Positions 11,801-21,945 of a stretch of 64,000 nucleotides of DNA are shown here, one piece after another. The DNA is from Ascarosepion bandense. Lineage: Eukaryota > Mollusca > Cephalopoda > Sepiida > Sepiidae. Position 1 is the stretch's first letter. Every line of letters starts with the position of its first letter. Under the pieces are notes generated by a model. It did not search any database, was not told where the DNA came from, and was given only the letters and a program-made list of their open reading frames with translations. The stretch is taken from contig JBBBDQ010000310.1 in assembly GCA_037127315.1 (NCBI GenBank), positions 4,105,001-4,169,000 of the forward strand. The letters run 5' to 3'. A program made the position numbers and the translations under genes.

Positions 11801-11889
11801 TTGAGCATGTCTCCTAGGGTTGGATTCACTGTGTATCTCTGTATATGAGTAGTAGTTGGAGGAGCATCAGGGCCAGGTGTTGAGAGAGT

Positions 11890-12200
11890 TGGGCGTTTTT
11901 AAATAATTTTGAAGGATGAGTATGACAAGGCAATTCATAAGTCATTTCTAGATACTTGGGAAAACCCTCCATCTGAGTGTATAAGTGGACTGAGTTAGTA
12001 ACCTAAAGGTATTTTTAATTGGGCCTCAAGTCATGCACTACTATAATCAAAACTTGTCACACCATATCACACACATTTGACTGTCATGCATGTGCCTGGC
12101 ATACCCTTATCAGACCGGGTGTTGTGATAGATATATTGGGCTTCATATATTTGTACACCAGCTTCACTTTTTTGGTGTGCTGCTCCCTCACTAGATAATA
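11890..12200 (-). repeat. Interspersed repeat, family 'GCCCAATATATC', copy 1
   Basis: Read on the minus strand, this contains GAAGCCCAATATATCTATCA, GTCTGATAAGGGTATG, GCCAAATGTG-like and GTGCATGAC segments that recur on the plus strand at 14270-14510, with an estimated 60-70% similarity over about 230 bp. It lies directly upstream of the 11165-11800 LINE in LINE orientation and may belong to it or be a separate SINE. No open frame. Confidence 0.7.
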
Positions 12201-12251
12201 ACAGTAATAATGGTAAAATATGTAGAATGCACTTAAAATTCATGATTATAG

Positions 12252-12565
12252 GATAGTCAGTTAAGTGCCATACATGATACACAATTGGGCAATCATGTCT
12301 CAAAAGAGACATGACTGACTAAGCGGAAGTTTTTCCCACTGCAGGTTGCCATTACTTTCTGCAGTAGACTGGTTGACAACCAAGGCTATAGAGCTTAATC
12401 TGTCCTTCTATTTAAGCCATAGCTGGAGGGAGAAGCAACACATTAATATCTTTCCCAAGAGTATTTGTGCGTAAGTGAATGCTACAAATTTAAGTGGAAT
12501 TTGAATTCAGCTCTCCGATTTCTCATTCGGTGCTGATATGCACTGAATCACAACACACATCTATG
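12252..12565 (-). mobile_element. tRNA-derived SINE, copy B
   Basis: Minus-strand copy. On the plus strand it begins GTCAGTTAAGTGCCATACATG (the element's 3' end) and runs through GCAGTAGACTGGTTGACAACC and CTATAGAGC to the box B complement, GGAATTTGAATTCAGCTC, and a degraded head near 12565. It is inverted relative to copy A (1.55 kb away) and copy D. Head and tail are both present, so this is close to full length (about 310 bp). Confidence 0.87.
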
Positions 12566-13137
12566 GTTATAGCATAAGCCCCCTAAAAGAAAGAACAAAA
12601 TTTAGCACCAAATTTTAAGCAATTATTTTTTAAAATTACAGTTTAAATAAGAAAATGAAACAAAAATAATACTATTGTTAAATATTTCAAATACATCAAT
12701 GGGTACATGCAAAAAGCATATAATAATAATAATAATGAAAGACTATGTAGATTGGACTTAACTTTCATGAAAGCTGCCTAAAAAAGCAAAATGATATTAA
12801 CTTTATATGTATGTGGATGGATGCTTCTTTAGGCTCATGAGTAAGAATCATGAAAAGTAGAATGACCTAGGGCATTGAAGAACAAGGTGACTCAGATGAC
12901 TTGAGATCAGATTAGCTTTTATGTTCATCCAATCCAGCAGATTATCTGAGAGCATTTTATATCCGTTTTTATAAAGTTTATAGTTTTATCTATATTGAAG
13001 TTTTAACTTGTTCATTCCCATGCTATATTGCCTACTGTATAATTGTCATATTAGACCAAAGCAAGTGTTCTCTATGTAAATACTATTGCCAAATAAAATC
13101 TAGTCTTAATTACATATCATTATAAATGTGGTTTTAT

Positions 13138-13263
13138 GAGAGCATAATGAAAACTTCTCAGTCTGACTAATCAAAATTTCCTTCTCCCTATCAAATTTCT
13201 GATTTTTATTCATTTAGTCAGATTTGGGGAAGTGGATTGCACTGAGAAGTTTTCAGTGCCCTC
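13138..13263. mobile_element. Small inverted-repeat element (MITE-like)
   Basis: A ~125 bp unit. GAAAACTTCTCAGT at 13149-13162 is perfectly inverted at 13241-13254, with weaker pairing outside (GAGAGCATAAT against CAGTGCCCTC) and inside (CTGACTAA against TTTAGTCAG). It could fold into one hairpin. No coding content. The transposon superfamily is unknown and no clear target duplication was seen. Confidence 0.6.
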
Positions 13264-14269
13264 TTGTATATCAAATCAATTTCTATGGATTAATAGTACT
13301 TAACAAGCTTTCTCTCATAGAGCTTTGTGGTGTTTAGACATATATCTAAATTTTAAAATATGTTTAAGATCATGAATTCATATAACTTTCAGTAACTTTT
13401 GTTACAAATAAAGTGATCCATAATTATGTTAAGCTCTGTGAAATATTTCACATATTTCTATTCTAAATTATCTTTTTATTTTTATTTTTTGTTGCAGAAG
13501 GGTATCTGCTTATTCTAGGTACATCTTTGGAGAATTAACATTCCTTAGAACACTGAACAAGTTAATCTTGATCATTTTATATAACGACATTACCTTTTTT
13601 GAACTGATACATTAGGCATAGTGATCAATTGCTGCCCTTGAGGCAACAGTTCTGTACAGAGCTTTGAGTTATTTAATTAGAAGTTAATCATTAAAGGAAA
13701 ATAATTATTAATTTCTCACAAAAGAGAAGAGTGAAAAATGCACAAAAGCAACAAACAGCTTCATTTCTGGTGAAAAAATAGTAGCAAATAATTTTTTTTG
13801 GCTGATATAATGTATTAATTTTGAGGGCTGTGAAGAGAAAAATTTTAAAGTTGAATTAAACATAATTATTTGTTCTTTCATCATTTTGATATTTAAATTA
13901 TTAATTCAAATGTTAATGACGAGGAAAGACTGAAAAGATAGAGCTGGAGGCAACAAGAAGAAATATCAAGTTAAATAAGAAAAAAATTAGAAAGTACTTT
14001 TGATCCTAGTTAGTGCTTATTAGCATTATTTTACATAAATGCTCTCATGAAAAGCATGAAACTAAAGTTTTCCTGTTTTCTATCATTCAGCATAATTATA
14101 TTTATCATAATTGATGGCATATACCCCAACCCAAAAGAAAGGGCTAAAATTTACATTGTTTGGTAACAATCACTACCATAGGATATAATTTTATATTTTT
14201 AATTTAGATGGTCACTTAATAATCATTATGATGATGAATGAGTGAGCAGAATACCCACAAAGAAATATA
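13264..14269. other. AT-rich intron sequence, nothing recognised
   Basis: No motif, repeat family or open frame worth calling. The same is true of 12566-13137, apart from a short TAA run at 12720-12736. Confidence 0.4.
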
Positions 14270-14510
14270 TGGATACTAATATATAAAGCCCAATATATCT
14301 ATTATTGTGCCCAGTCTGATAAGTGTATGGCACACACAGGCATCACAGCCAAATGTGCATGATATGGGGAGAAGCTTTGATAAAAGCAGTGCATAACCTT
14401 TTAAGTGTAGCCTAGATAAAAATGCTATCAGGTCAGGTAACCCAATCCATTGAGACAACCTGCAATTGAGGGTGTTCCTAAGATATCTAAATGTGCCTCC
14501 TATGTTGCCT
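14270..14510 (+). repeat. Interspersed repeat, family 'GCCCAATATATC', copy 2
   Basis: Plus-strand relative of 11890-12200. It shares AAAGCCCAATATATCTAT, CAGTCTGATAAGTGTATGGC and GCCAAATGTGCATGATATG. The two copies are inverted to each other about 2.3 kb apart. Confidence 0.7.
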
Positions 14511-14724
14511 TGGCTGTCTCATTTTTCAAACTTGAAAAAAAAAAACTACTCTCTTGATACCTTGTAAAGATACATTCCCGCTTATGAAAAGAGATGAACA
14601 GTACATTTGAGCCAAGTGAAAATTTCAAACTGATTATGGTCAGTCAAGCAAATCTGGTAATAAATAAGGGATTTACTGTAGCCCATATTAATTCACCAAA
14701 AGAAAATATGTACATGTTAATACT

Positions 14725-14880
14725 TTCATGGATGTGCGCTGCAGTGCAGTAGATATTGGCTCAGAATGAGACATCAGAGAGCCTAGTTCAAATTCCAGTT
14801 GCATTTGCTGCATTCACTTTCACACAAATGACTTCAGGAAAGGTAATAATCCCTCTCTTCTCCCTTCAGTTATGGGTTAA
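14725..14880 (+). mobile_element. tRNA-derived SINE, copy C, 3'-truncated
   Basis: Keeps the head (GTGCAGTAGATATTGGCTCAG, box A region), box B (CTAGTTCAAATTCC) and the body up to TTATGGGTTAAATAG, then diverges from the family. The following 200 bp (to about 15110) include two long A-rich runs near 15000 that may be the tail of another retroelement. Confidence 0.78.
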
Positions 14881-16659
14881 ATAGTCTTCACCAACCTGCA
14901 TTACCAATTGTGGCAAGTATAGCACATCTCCTGAAATGACAGACACAAAACAGTGGAAGTCATCCAGCGAAGGGTTCTTCAAACGAGAGTGAAAAAAAAA
15001 ACAAAAAAAAAAAAACCCTGATTCAGATCTAGAATACTTCCAATCAGTTAAGACCAGAAGTCATGAGAGCCAATGCTTGGGATAGTATCCTGATGTTTAT
15101 TATTACTATTATTACTGTTACTGTGAAAGGAACTATTGTAACAAGTTTTGGTCATGATCAATAAGTAGGTCTCAACACACACTTATCTAGTTAGCTGAAT
15201 ACCACAGAAGAAAACAACATAAATGAAAGCAAATACTGTTAATGGAGGGGAAAAAGCCTGAAGGAAAAAAAAAAACAAGTTCATCATACGAAGTGACCAA
15301 AGAATGTAAGCTATTTTCACTATCGTGATTTCTAGATTTCTGTTCAGTTCTAGTGCTAACTTGCTTTATATATACAGTAACTTATGGGGCTTTTGTTAAT
15401 GTGCTTCTGCAAAGATTTTTAATATATATATATATATATATAGCTTCCTATAGTTATTACATTTTTATATACACTAAAACTTTTTAATGAATATATTTTA
15501 TTAAAATAGATCCACATCTAATATGAGTCTTTTATGCCATCAAATAATCTTATCGTAGATATTGTGGGGAAAGAAATGACAAAGTTGTTTCATATATCCA
15601 TAAATTTCTTAGGATTACATGAGCAGATATTAAATTTAAAATAAATATATTTTGGAAATTAGCTAAAAGCAACAAAGAGGCAGTAAGTAATCACTGAGGG
15701 ATGCCAAAAATTTTTTTCCCAGTTGCTTAAAATGGACATTTGAATTTGGTCATGGATAGGAAAATCGTCATATATTCTTATGTGTATATGGGTGTAGCTA
15801 CTGGAAAGTTCTACCCTGACTCACTCACTTAAATCTGAACAAATACCAGAAATCTTTTTAAAAATCTTTTCTTGGTCAGACAGATAACTTTTCAATTTGA
15901 CCCCTTCATATATACATAACTGATTTGAAAAGTATATAAAAGCAATAAGATGTGAATCTTTCTGAAAATAAATGAGATCAAATGATGCATCCATATTATT
16001 AGATCGGATGTGTTTTAATTTATCATGCAAATGTTTTGAATCCTTTCTATCTTGAACATGGAGGGAGTATTTTTTATTTAAATGAGTCAATTTGCTTGAA
16101 TGGTGGTAAATCACAAAACAGTTCTCATTCAGCTGGTTTCAACAATAAATACTGAACTAATTTTACCCATCCAACCTGATTTTCAAAATCTAATAAAATA
16201 ATCAAACATTTTAAAATTTCTTTTCAGTTGAACCAAAAACTTTTCAGCATAACCTCACAATATGACCATGAAGGAAAAATATTGCTGTTTTTTCTTTTTT
16301 TATCTAATATGACATTGAAAATGATATATATTGTGATTCCCTCAAAAGAATGAAGAATGTCAATGGCTGACAACTAGATTTTCTGACTCACCAACAGTAT
16401 CTCTTTTTTTCTTGTACAACAAAAGCTACACAATGTTCCAGTCAAAGAAGACAAATTGTTTTTGAACTGAAAAAAATGTAATGAGTGGGTAAACTAATAA
16501 AATACTTCAAAGAAATGAATATCTTTACATTAACCAAGTGCCTATGCATTTTAGATCCTTAAAATATAGTTTTTTTTTTCTGAAAACAATTCCTGTGAAA
16601 ATGTGACAAGTGGATATTTTGCAATTTTACTATTTTGGACAATTGATATATTATGCCCT
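14881..16659. other. Mostly unrecognised; one 97-codon minus-strand open frame at 15821-16114
   Basis: The open frame reads MIYHHSSKLTHLNKKYSL and ends ISGICSDLSE. It has no motif I know, no flanking splice consensus that fits well and no start context. It could be a piece of an unknown transposon or chance. A (TA)11 run lies at 15421-15442. Confidence 0.35.
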
Positions 16660-17060
16660 TAAAAAGCATATTCAGTAATTTTTGCAGCTTTCTCTTTTGG
16701 TAGCTTTAACCAATAAAACTCAAGTTTCCTCACATGCAATTTTAATGGAAGCTACAACAGATACAATAAGCACAATGACACTGTTTGAATAGAGCAAGTT
16801 TTCAGACATAAAAATATCTCCAACATCAACAAGAAAATGATGTCCATGTAGTCCATTTTTTCTCATAAAAAAGAACATGGCTTTTGAAATTAATGCTACA
16901 ACTGCTGAACTGCATTCGCCATTGGCCAGCTGTGCTCATAACCTGTATTTGGTCTCTGTAAACCTTCAGTGTCAATGAGTGCAATTTTTCTACCACTGCT
17001 TTCTATGAAGTTTCATGCCATGTCATTTTGCCACTCAGTTTATAAGAAAGTAAAAACAAA
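16660..17060 (-). other. Possible decayed coding fragment of unknown origin
   Basis: On the minus strand two pieces read as ordinary protein between stops: RKIALIDTEGLQRPNTGYEH (around 16920-17000) and, further along, HHFLVDVGDIFMSENLLYSN (around 16780-16860). Stops separate them and I cannot place either in a family. Codon usage and complexity are better than in the surrounding intron, suggesting an old transposon or gene fragment. Confidence 0.25.
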
Positions 17061-18222
17061 AACAATAGGCTATTAACAAGAAGGTTTGACCTCAACTGCC
17101 TCTAATGTCATGGGCAAACATAATGAAATAAGCATTACTTTCACGGTGACCTTTGTTTTATCATTTTCTTCATTCCCCATTTAAAATTATTCCTTCTTTT
17201 ATCCTTACACTCTTTATTTTCCTTCATATTGATTTAATTTTAACCAACACCAGATGAAGTATTGTCAACTACTATTATCAATTTTTGACTTTCATTCTAA
17301 GTTTATTCAAGTGATCAATCTATAGCTGAGAATCCACAGGATAAGAAATAAAGAAAAGCAGTTAAGTGAGGTTTGACCATAGATCCCTTTTATTTTAAGG
17401 AAGCCAATAGAATGCTTAGCTGCTTTAACCATCAAGATATGAGAGCTTGACAGTTTTTCAGAAAACCAAATCTAACCTATAACTCATCACTCCACTCTAT
17501 GATCTATGTGGTAATATTTATTTCTATTTTTTGACACAAGTAGTATATGTAGCAGTTGTTTTTTTATGTGATTAATATTCGTCATGGTATTAAATGTGTC
17601 AACAAGTAAAATAATGTTGAAAAATAGTTATTTGTTGAGTAAAATAAATTGTTTCATCACTAACCTACAAACTTATAATTGCATCAATGTGTGTATGTAA
17701 GGGAAGTAATTGGACAGGACTTGAGTTGGAACAAAAACACTTTCCCCAGATACAACCAGTGATTATACACTCATGACCTTCATACTCACAAAAAATAAGT
17801 GTCAAAAGAACATTTTTTCTATTGGCATCACTATTATTTTAACTACCCTCACCCCTTGGAAATGTTTATTGTTATAAAAATTGATGATTAGAATTGTAAT
17901 AAAACGTAAACTCATGATGAAAGTGAATATGTATCTTTTTCATTCTTGAGAATTTACAAAAATACTAAACACTTAACAATTTTACCCATCACTTTTTAAA
18001 ATAATAAAGATTGGCAAGGAGTGAAGGTAGATAAATAACAGCAGTGCTAATGGGAAAAAAACATCTTTTTGACACTGTTTTTTCTAGGTATGAAGATTAA
18101 AGTTTACCAAAACAATTAAATTTTTAATTAATGTTTACAGTTCTTATTTTGCTGTAAATAAACAATGAAATAAAAACTTAAAATTAAATAGAAATTCAAA
18201 AGTTAATAGTTGAAAGCATGAA

Positions 18223-18228
18223 GTGTGA

Positions 18229-18287
<59 letters not shown>
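18223..18287. repeat. (GT)n(AT)n microsatellite
   Basis: A short GTGTGTGT run passes into about 46 bp of AT. The interval 17061-18222 holds nothing recognised. Confidence 0.93.
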
Positions 18288-18288
<1 letters not shown>

Positions 18289-18689
18289 CTTTAAAGATAT
18301 GCTAAGTGTTCTGTTTACAAAATAATTTAAAGGTTGATGACTTTTACTTGCCGTATGAGATATCAATATATACTTTTGATATTTTAACAATGCATAAAAT
18401 GAAGAGTACCTTTCTGCACAGTTGAAATTCATTCTTGTTTCTTGTATAGTGTTGAGTTGAAATCTTTTCAATTTGATAATTGTCCACTGAATCCTTTTAA
18501 AATCTACAATAATGTTATTGCATATATATTTACTTTATCATTGAGGAATACAAAATTATCATATAACTTATAACCAGAATTAAATATAATTCTGATTCTT
18601 ATATACATAAATAAATTTGCTTACCTACTTATGTACCTAGAATATGTATCATACCTCAAAAAAAGTAATGACTATTATCACAGGCTTAT

Positions 18690-18990
18690 TTACGACACAT
18701 GTTGGATATCGGCTCAGAACAAGAAATCGGGCAGCCAAGTTCAAATTCCAGCTAAATTCATTGCATTCACTTACACGCAAATACCCTTGGGAAAGGTATT
18801 AATCCGTCTATTCCTTCCAGTTATGGGTTAAATAACAGGACAGACTGGGTCCTATAGTCTTGGTCAGCAACCAGTCTACCGCAGAAAGAAATGGCAATCT
18901 ACTGCGGGATAATCTTCTGCCCAGTCAGTTATGTCTCTTTCGAGACATGATTGCCCAAGCGTGTATCACATATGGCACTTAACTGACTGA
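18690..18990 (+). mobile_element. tRNA-derived SINE, copy D
   Basis: Nearly complete copy: degraded head (TTGGATATCGGCTCAG), box B (CCAAGTTCAAATTCCAG), CTTCCAGTTATGGGTTAAAT, GTCAGCAACCAGTCTACCGC, TTTCGAGACATGATTGCC and the 3' end CACTTAACTGACTGAC. Same orientation as copies A, C and E. Confidence 0.87.
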
Positions 18991-19356
18991 CATTTATTAA
19001 TAATTATGTTGAGATGAAAACCATTCAATACTACTACTTAATAATAACAAATAAAACCCACAAGCAAAGTTTTGACAAGGTTGGAATATATTGACAATCA
19101 AATTGATAAGAGAAAAAGTAGAGGATAAGAATTACCAAAAATGGGAAGAAAAATAATTGCAATTATATTGCAAAATATAAAACAAAAGGAACTGTGGACA
19201 AGAAAACAAACATTTGAAAAAAGAAACTGAATTACTCTTAATGGCAGCCCAAAACAGAAGAATATAAAATAACATCAGGAAGAAATAAACACCAGGGAAA
19301 ACCAATATACCAAGCCAGAGAACCAAAACAAATTGTAGAACATGAAGGTGACAGTT

Positions 19357-20690
19357 GTTTTATTTTTTTTTACACTAAGGTTCATCCTTGATAAGGCCTG
19401 GGGACCACTCAGAGGGTTATGTTAGGAGGCCATTTATATGCATAGGAGTGCAAGATAACGATTAATTCTAGTCTTCAGCAGGTTAAGATCGTGATTGGAG
19501 AAACACCCTGTTGGGAGTTGCTTCCACAGCACAGTGGTTTGTGAGAAGTTGTTTGAGTGGAACTTACTTCTCACCAATGGAATACAGAGGGAATGTGGGT
19601 GGTTTGCTACTATGTTAGTGGCATGGCATGTCCCTGCTGTGAAGGTTTGACTTGACAGGACCAGGGAATGGACTTCATCCAAGCACTTTCCATACAAGTA
19701 GTAGTAGAGCAGTGAGAGGTTTGCCATATTCACCAGTAGAAGAGAGGTTAGAGAATAATTTGTCATCCACAAAGGCTTGAAGGTATTTTTGGACTCTATC
19801 AAAGATGAAGAGTGAAGTTTGGACAGCTCCTGCGCAAATATGACAACAGTACTCAACTTTGGGCTTAATCTGGTTCTTATAAATGTAGAGGATAGCAGGA
19901 GGAGTCAGGTACTTACTGGAATGGTACAGGAAGCTGAGTATTTTACCAGTATCCTTAGCAATGGACTGTGTATACAAGTTTCACTTGACGTTGGGCATGT
20001 GTTTGAGGCACAATATTCTTTCAAGGCATGGTGCTTCCCCAACTGGCCATCTATTCAACCTGATTGGTTCAGGGTCAGATCAATGATGATGAAGTGTACC
20101 TAGCTTGGTCTTCAGAACACTGAATTTAATCAGCCAGTTTTTACCTCAGTGAGTAATTTATGCAAAACTGGAAGAGAGATCAGTTGCCAATCCCTGACCA
20201 TAAAGAGTTTTAGAGGTGCGCCTGTACACAATTGTATCATCAGCATAGATCTGAGTATATTCTCAGACAGATCATTTATGTAACTCAAAAACAGGGTTGG
20301 TGCAAGGAGTGACCAATAAGGAATGCCTACATTGACCACTAGGGCTCCGTAGAACTGGACATTAACTTCAGGGACCTACCTCTTAGGGAGGATTTTATAA
20401 TTAAGAAGACTTTTCCATAATTTTGTAAGAGAAGAGTTTGTATTATAAACCTTTGTACCACACCTTGTCGAAGGCCTGTGAGATAGCTAATGTTATGGTT
20501 CTTGAGGTGTGTTTGTCATTAAGAGCCTCACTGGTGCTGTGAGTGATGGTAGTTAGGATGTCAGTAGTGGATTGGGCTGATTGAAACCCATACTACTTGT
20601 TGCTAAAGAGGTTGTTCTTTTCTAGGTGCTTGACAACCTCCTTATTGGTGTGCCCAGAATGGTCCCAAAGAGCATTATAAAGAAATTGAA
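19357..20690 (-). pseudogene. LINE reverse transcriptase remnant, jockey/CR1-like
   Basis: Minus-strand 5'-truncated LINE with several frameshifts. In order: NNLFSNKQYGF-like RT block (about 20600), AISQAFDKVW-like palm block (about 20480), then YWSLLAPTLFLSYINDL where the family has a Gly-Val-Pro-Gln-Gly-Ser block, then YTQSIAKDTGKILSFLYHSS, LTPPAILYIYKNQIKPKVEY, CCHICAGAVQTSLFIFDRVQ, and the C-terminus LWKQLPTGCFSNHDL ending NRYLALLCI near 19434. A short 3' untranslated region and an A-rich tail (T run on the plus strand at 19357-19372) mark the 3' end. The longest open pieces are 19434-19856 and 19675-19977. The 5' boundary is approximate. Inactive. Confidence 0.87.
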
Positions 20691-21159
20691 ATAATTGCAA
20701 ATCTAAAACACAAAATCATCCAATCCAATCCAAAAGTATTCAGAAAACTTGCTGTCACACAATATTCAGTGAAAGCCACTAGTTAGAACCAGTCAAAGAG
20801 TGCAATTATTATTATCATTGTTGTTATTATTTTCATTTTGTTACATGACTTTCTTATTGTTGCAATAGTTGATACCTTTGGGTAATTCAATACTTTAATA
20901 ATAAAATTTCTCTAATTGTCAATTATCTTCAGTATAACGACTTTTTTTTTACCTCTTCTTTTTTCTTTATAATTACATTTTTTACATTTCCTTGGGCAAA
21001 ATTCAATTATTACATGTTTGCAATTCCGCTTCAAATTTTCTACAACAGAGCACACACAACATAGTCCTTGTATGTGTATGGGTATGTTGTTGTCAGACTT
21101 TCAATTATATTTTGAAACAATGACTAATAAATAATGATTCATTATTCTTTGCATTGCCA

Positions 21160-21235
21160 TATTGCAGTGCAGTGGTTAGAAATCAAAGAAGCTATCATAA
21201 AGTCTGAAATTCAATTCTTGATAGCATATATGTAA
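21160..21235 (+). mobile_element. SINE head fragment of a second tRNA-like family
   Basis: GTGCAGTGGTTAGAAATC looks like a polymerase III A box and GAAATTCAATTCTTG, about 40 bp later, like a degraded B box. No family body follows. This may be an old SINE head. Confidence 0.35.
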
Positions 21236-21599
21236 AAAAGAAAAACTATTTTTAAAAAATGTCAAAATTGGACATAAATGACATTTATATACTAAAAACT
21301 CTCTTATATTATAGCTATAGGTGGGTGTATCAACAAATAGCTATCGGCTTGTGTAAGCTTTTAGTTAGGAATAAGTAAATCTTTAAATTTAAAATATTTT
21401 CAATTCAGTTTACCTTTTATAAAATTAAAGTAAACTGAAACTGCTTTCTGTCCAACAAAAAGCACAGAACAGTAAGAATCCATTTTATCTTATAAAATAA
21501 TAGTAGCAGCCTGTTTGATCAAAACTCAGTCTTTTTATGAGCAGTGTCTGGAGTGGCTTAACAGTTACATGGAACTTTTTTCTGCAGGTGTGTTAGATG

Positions 21600-21945
21600 A
21601 AGCTGAAACATGGAATGAAGGTCTGAGATTATTTTTTCTGCTTCCTGCATTGTATTCTTATCTCCAACAGTTGGTTCGGTTTTTCTAGCCACCAAATGAC
21701 TTCTCCTAAATAACATGGTGCCATCCAATGCAATCATCTACTAGCTGTTTCTAGTTATCAGAGTTGATAAACTTCAAGCCCCTTATGCAGATGTACTTGA
21801 AAGTGCAGGGCAGCCATTCGGGAAGTGTTTTGTGACCAACTCACTGTAGTGTACATGAAGTCTTTTTTGTTACAGCCATTCATTCGACCAACATGAACCA
21901 CTCATTGAACTTCAATTGAAGACGATCTTGACATTTTAACTGAAC
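21600..21945 (-). pseudogene. LINE C-terminal remnant
   Basis: Minus strand, from about 21930: a GHVGRM motif (usual C-terminal signature of mollusc LINE proteins), SWSQNTSRMAALHFQVHLHK, KGLEVYQL, two stops, then LETASR and LHWMAPCYL. The order matches the LINE C-terminal run from Gly-His-Val-x-Arg-Met to a Trp-Arg block. Frames shift at least once. Different family from 19357-20690. Confidence 0.6.

Noticed and set aside
16920..17000. GTPase domain from the Ile-Asp-Thr-Glu-Gly motif
   Set aside because: No P-loop or other GTPase motif nearby; one short motif is not enough.
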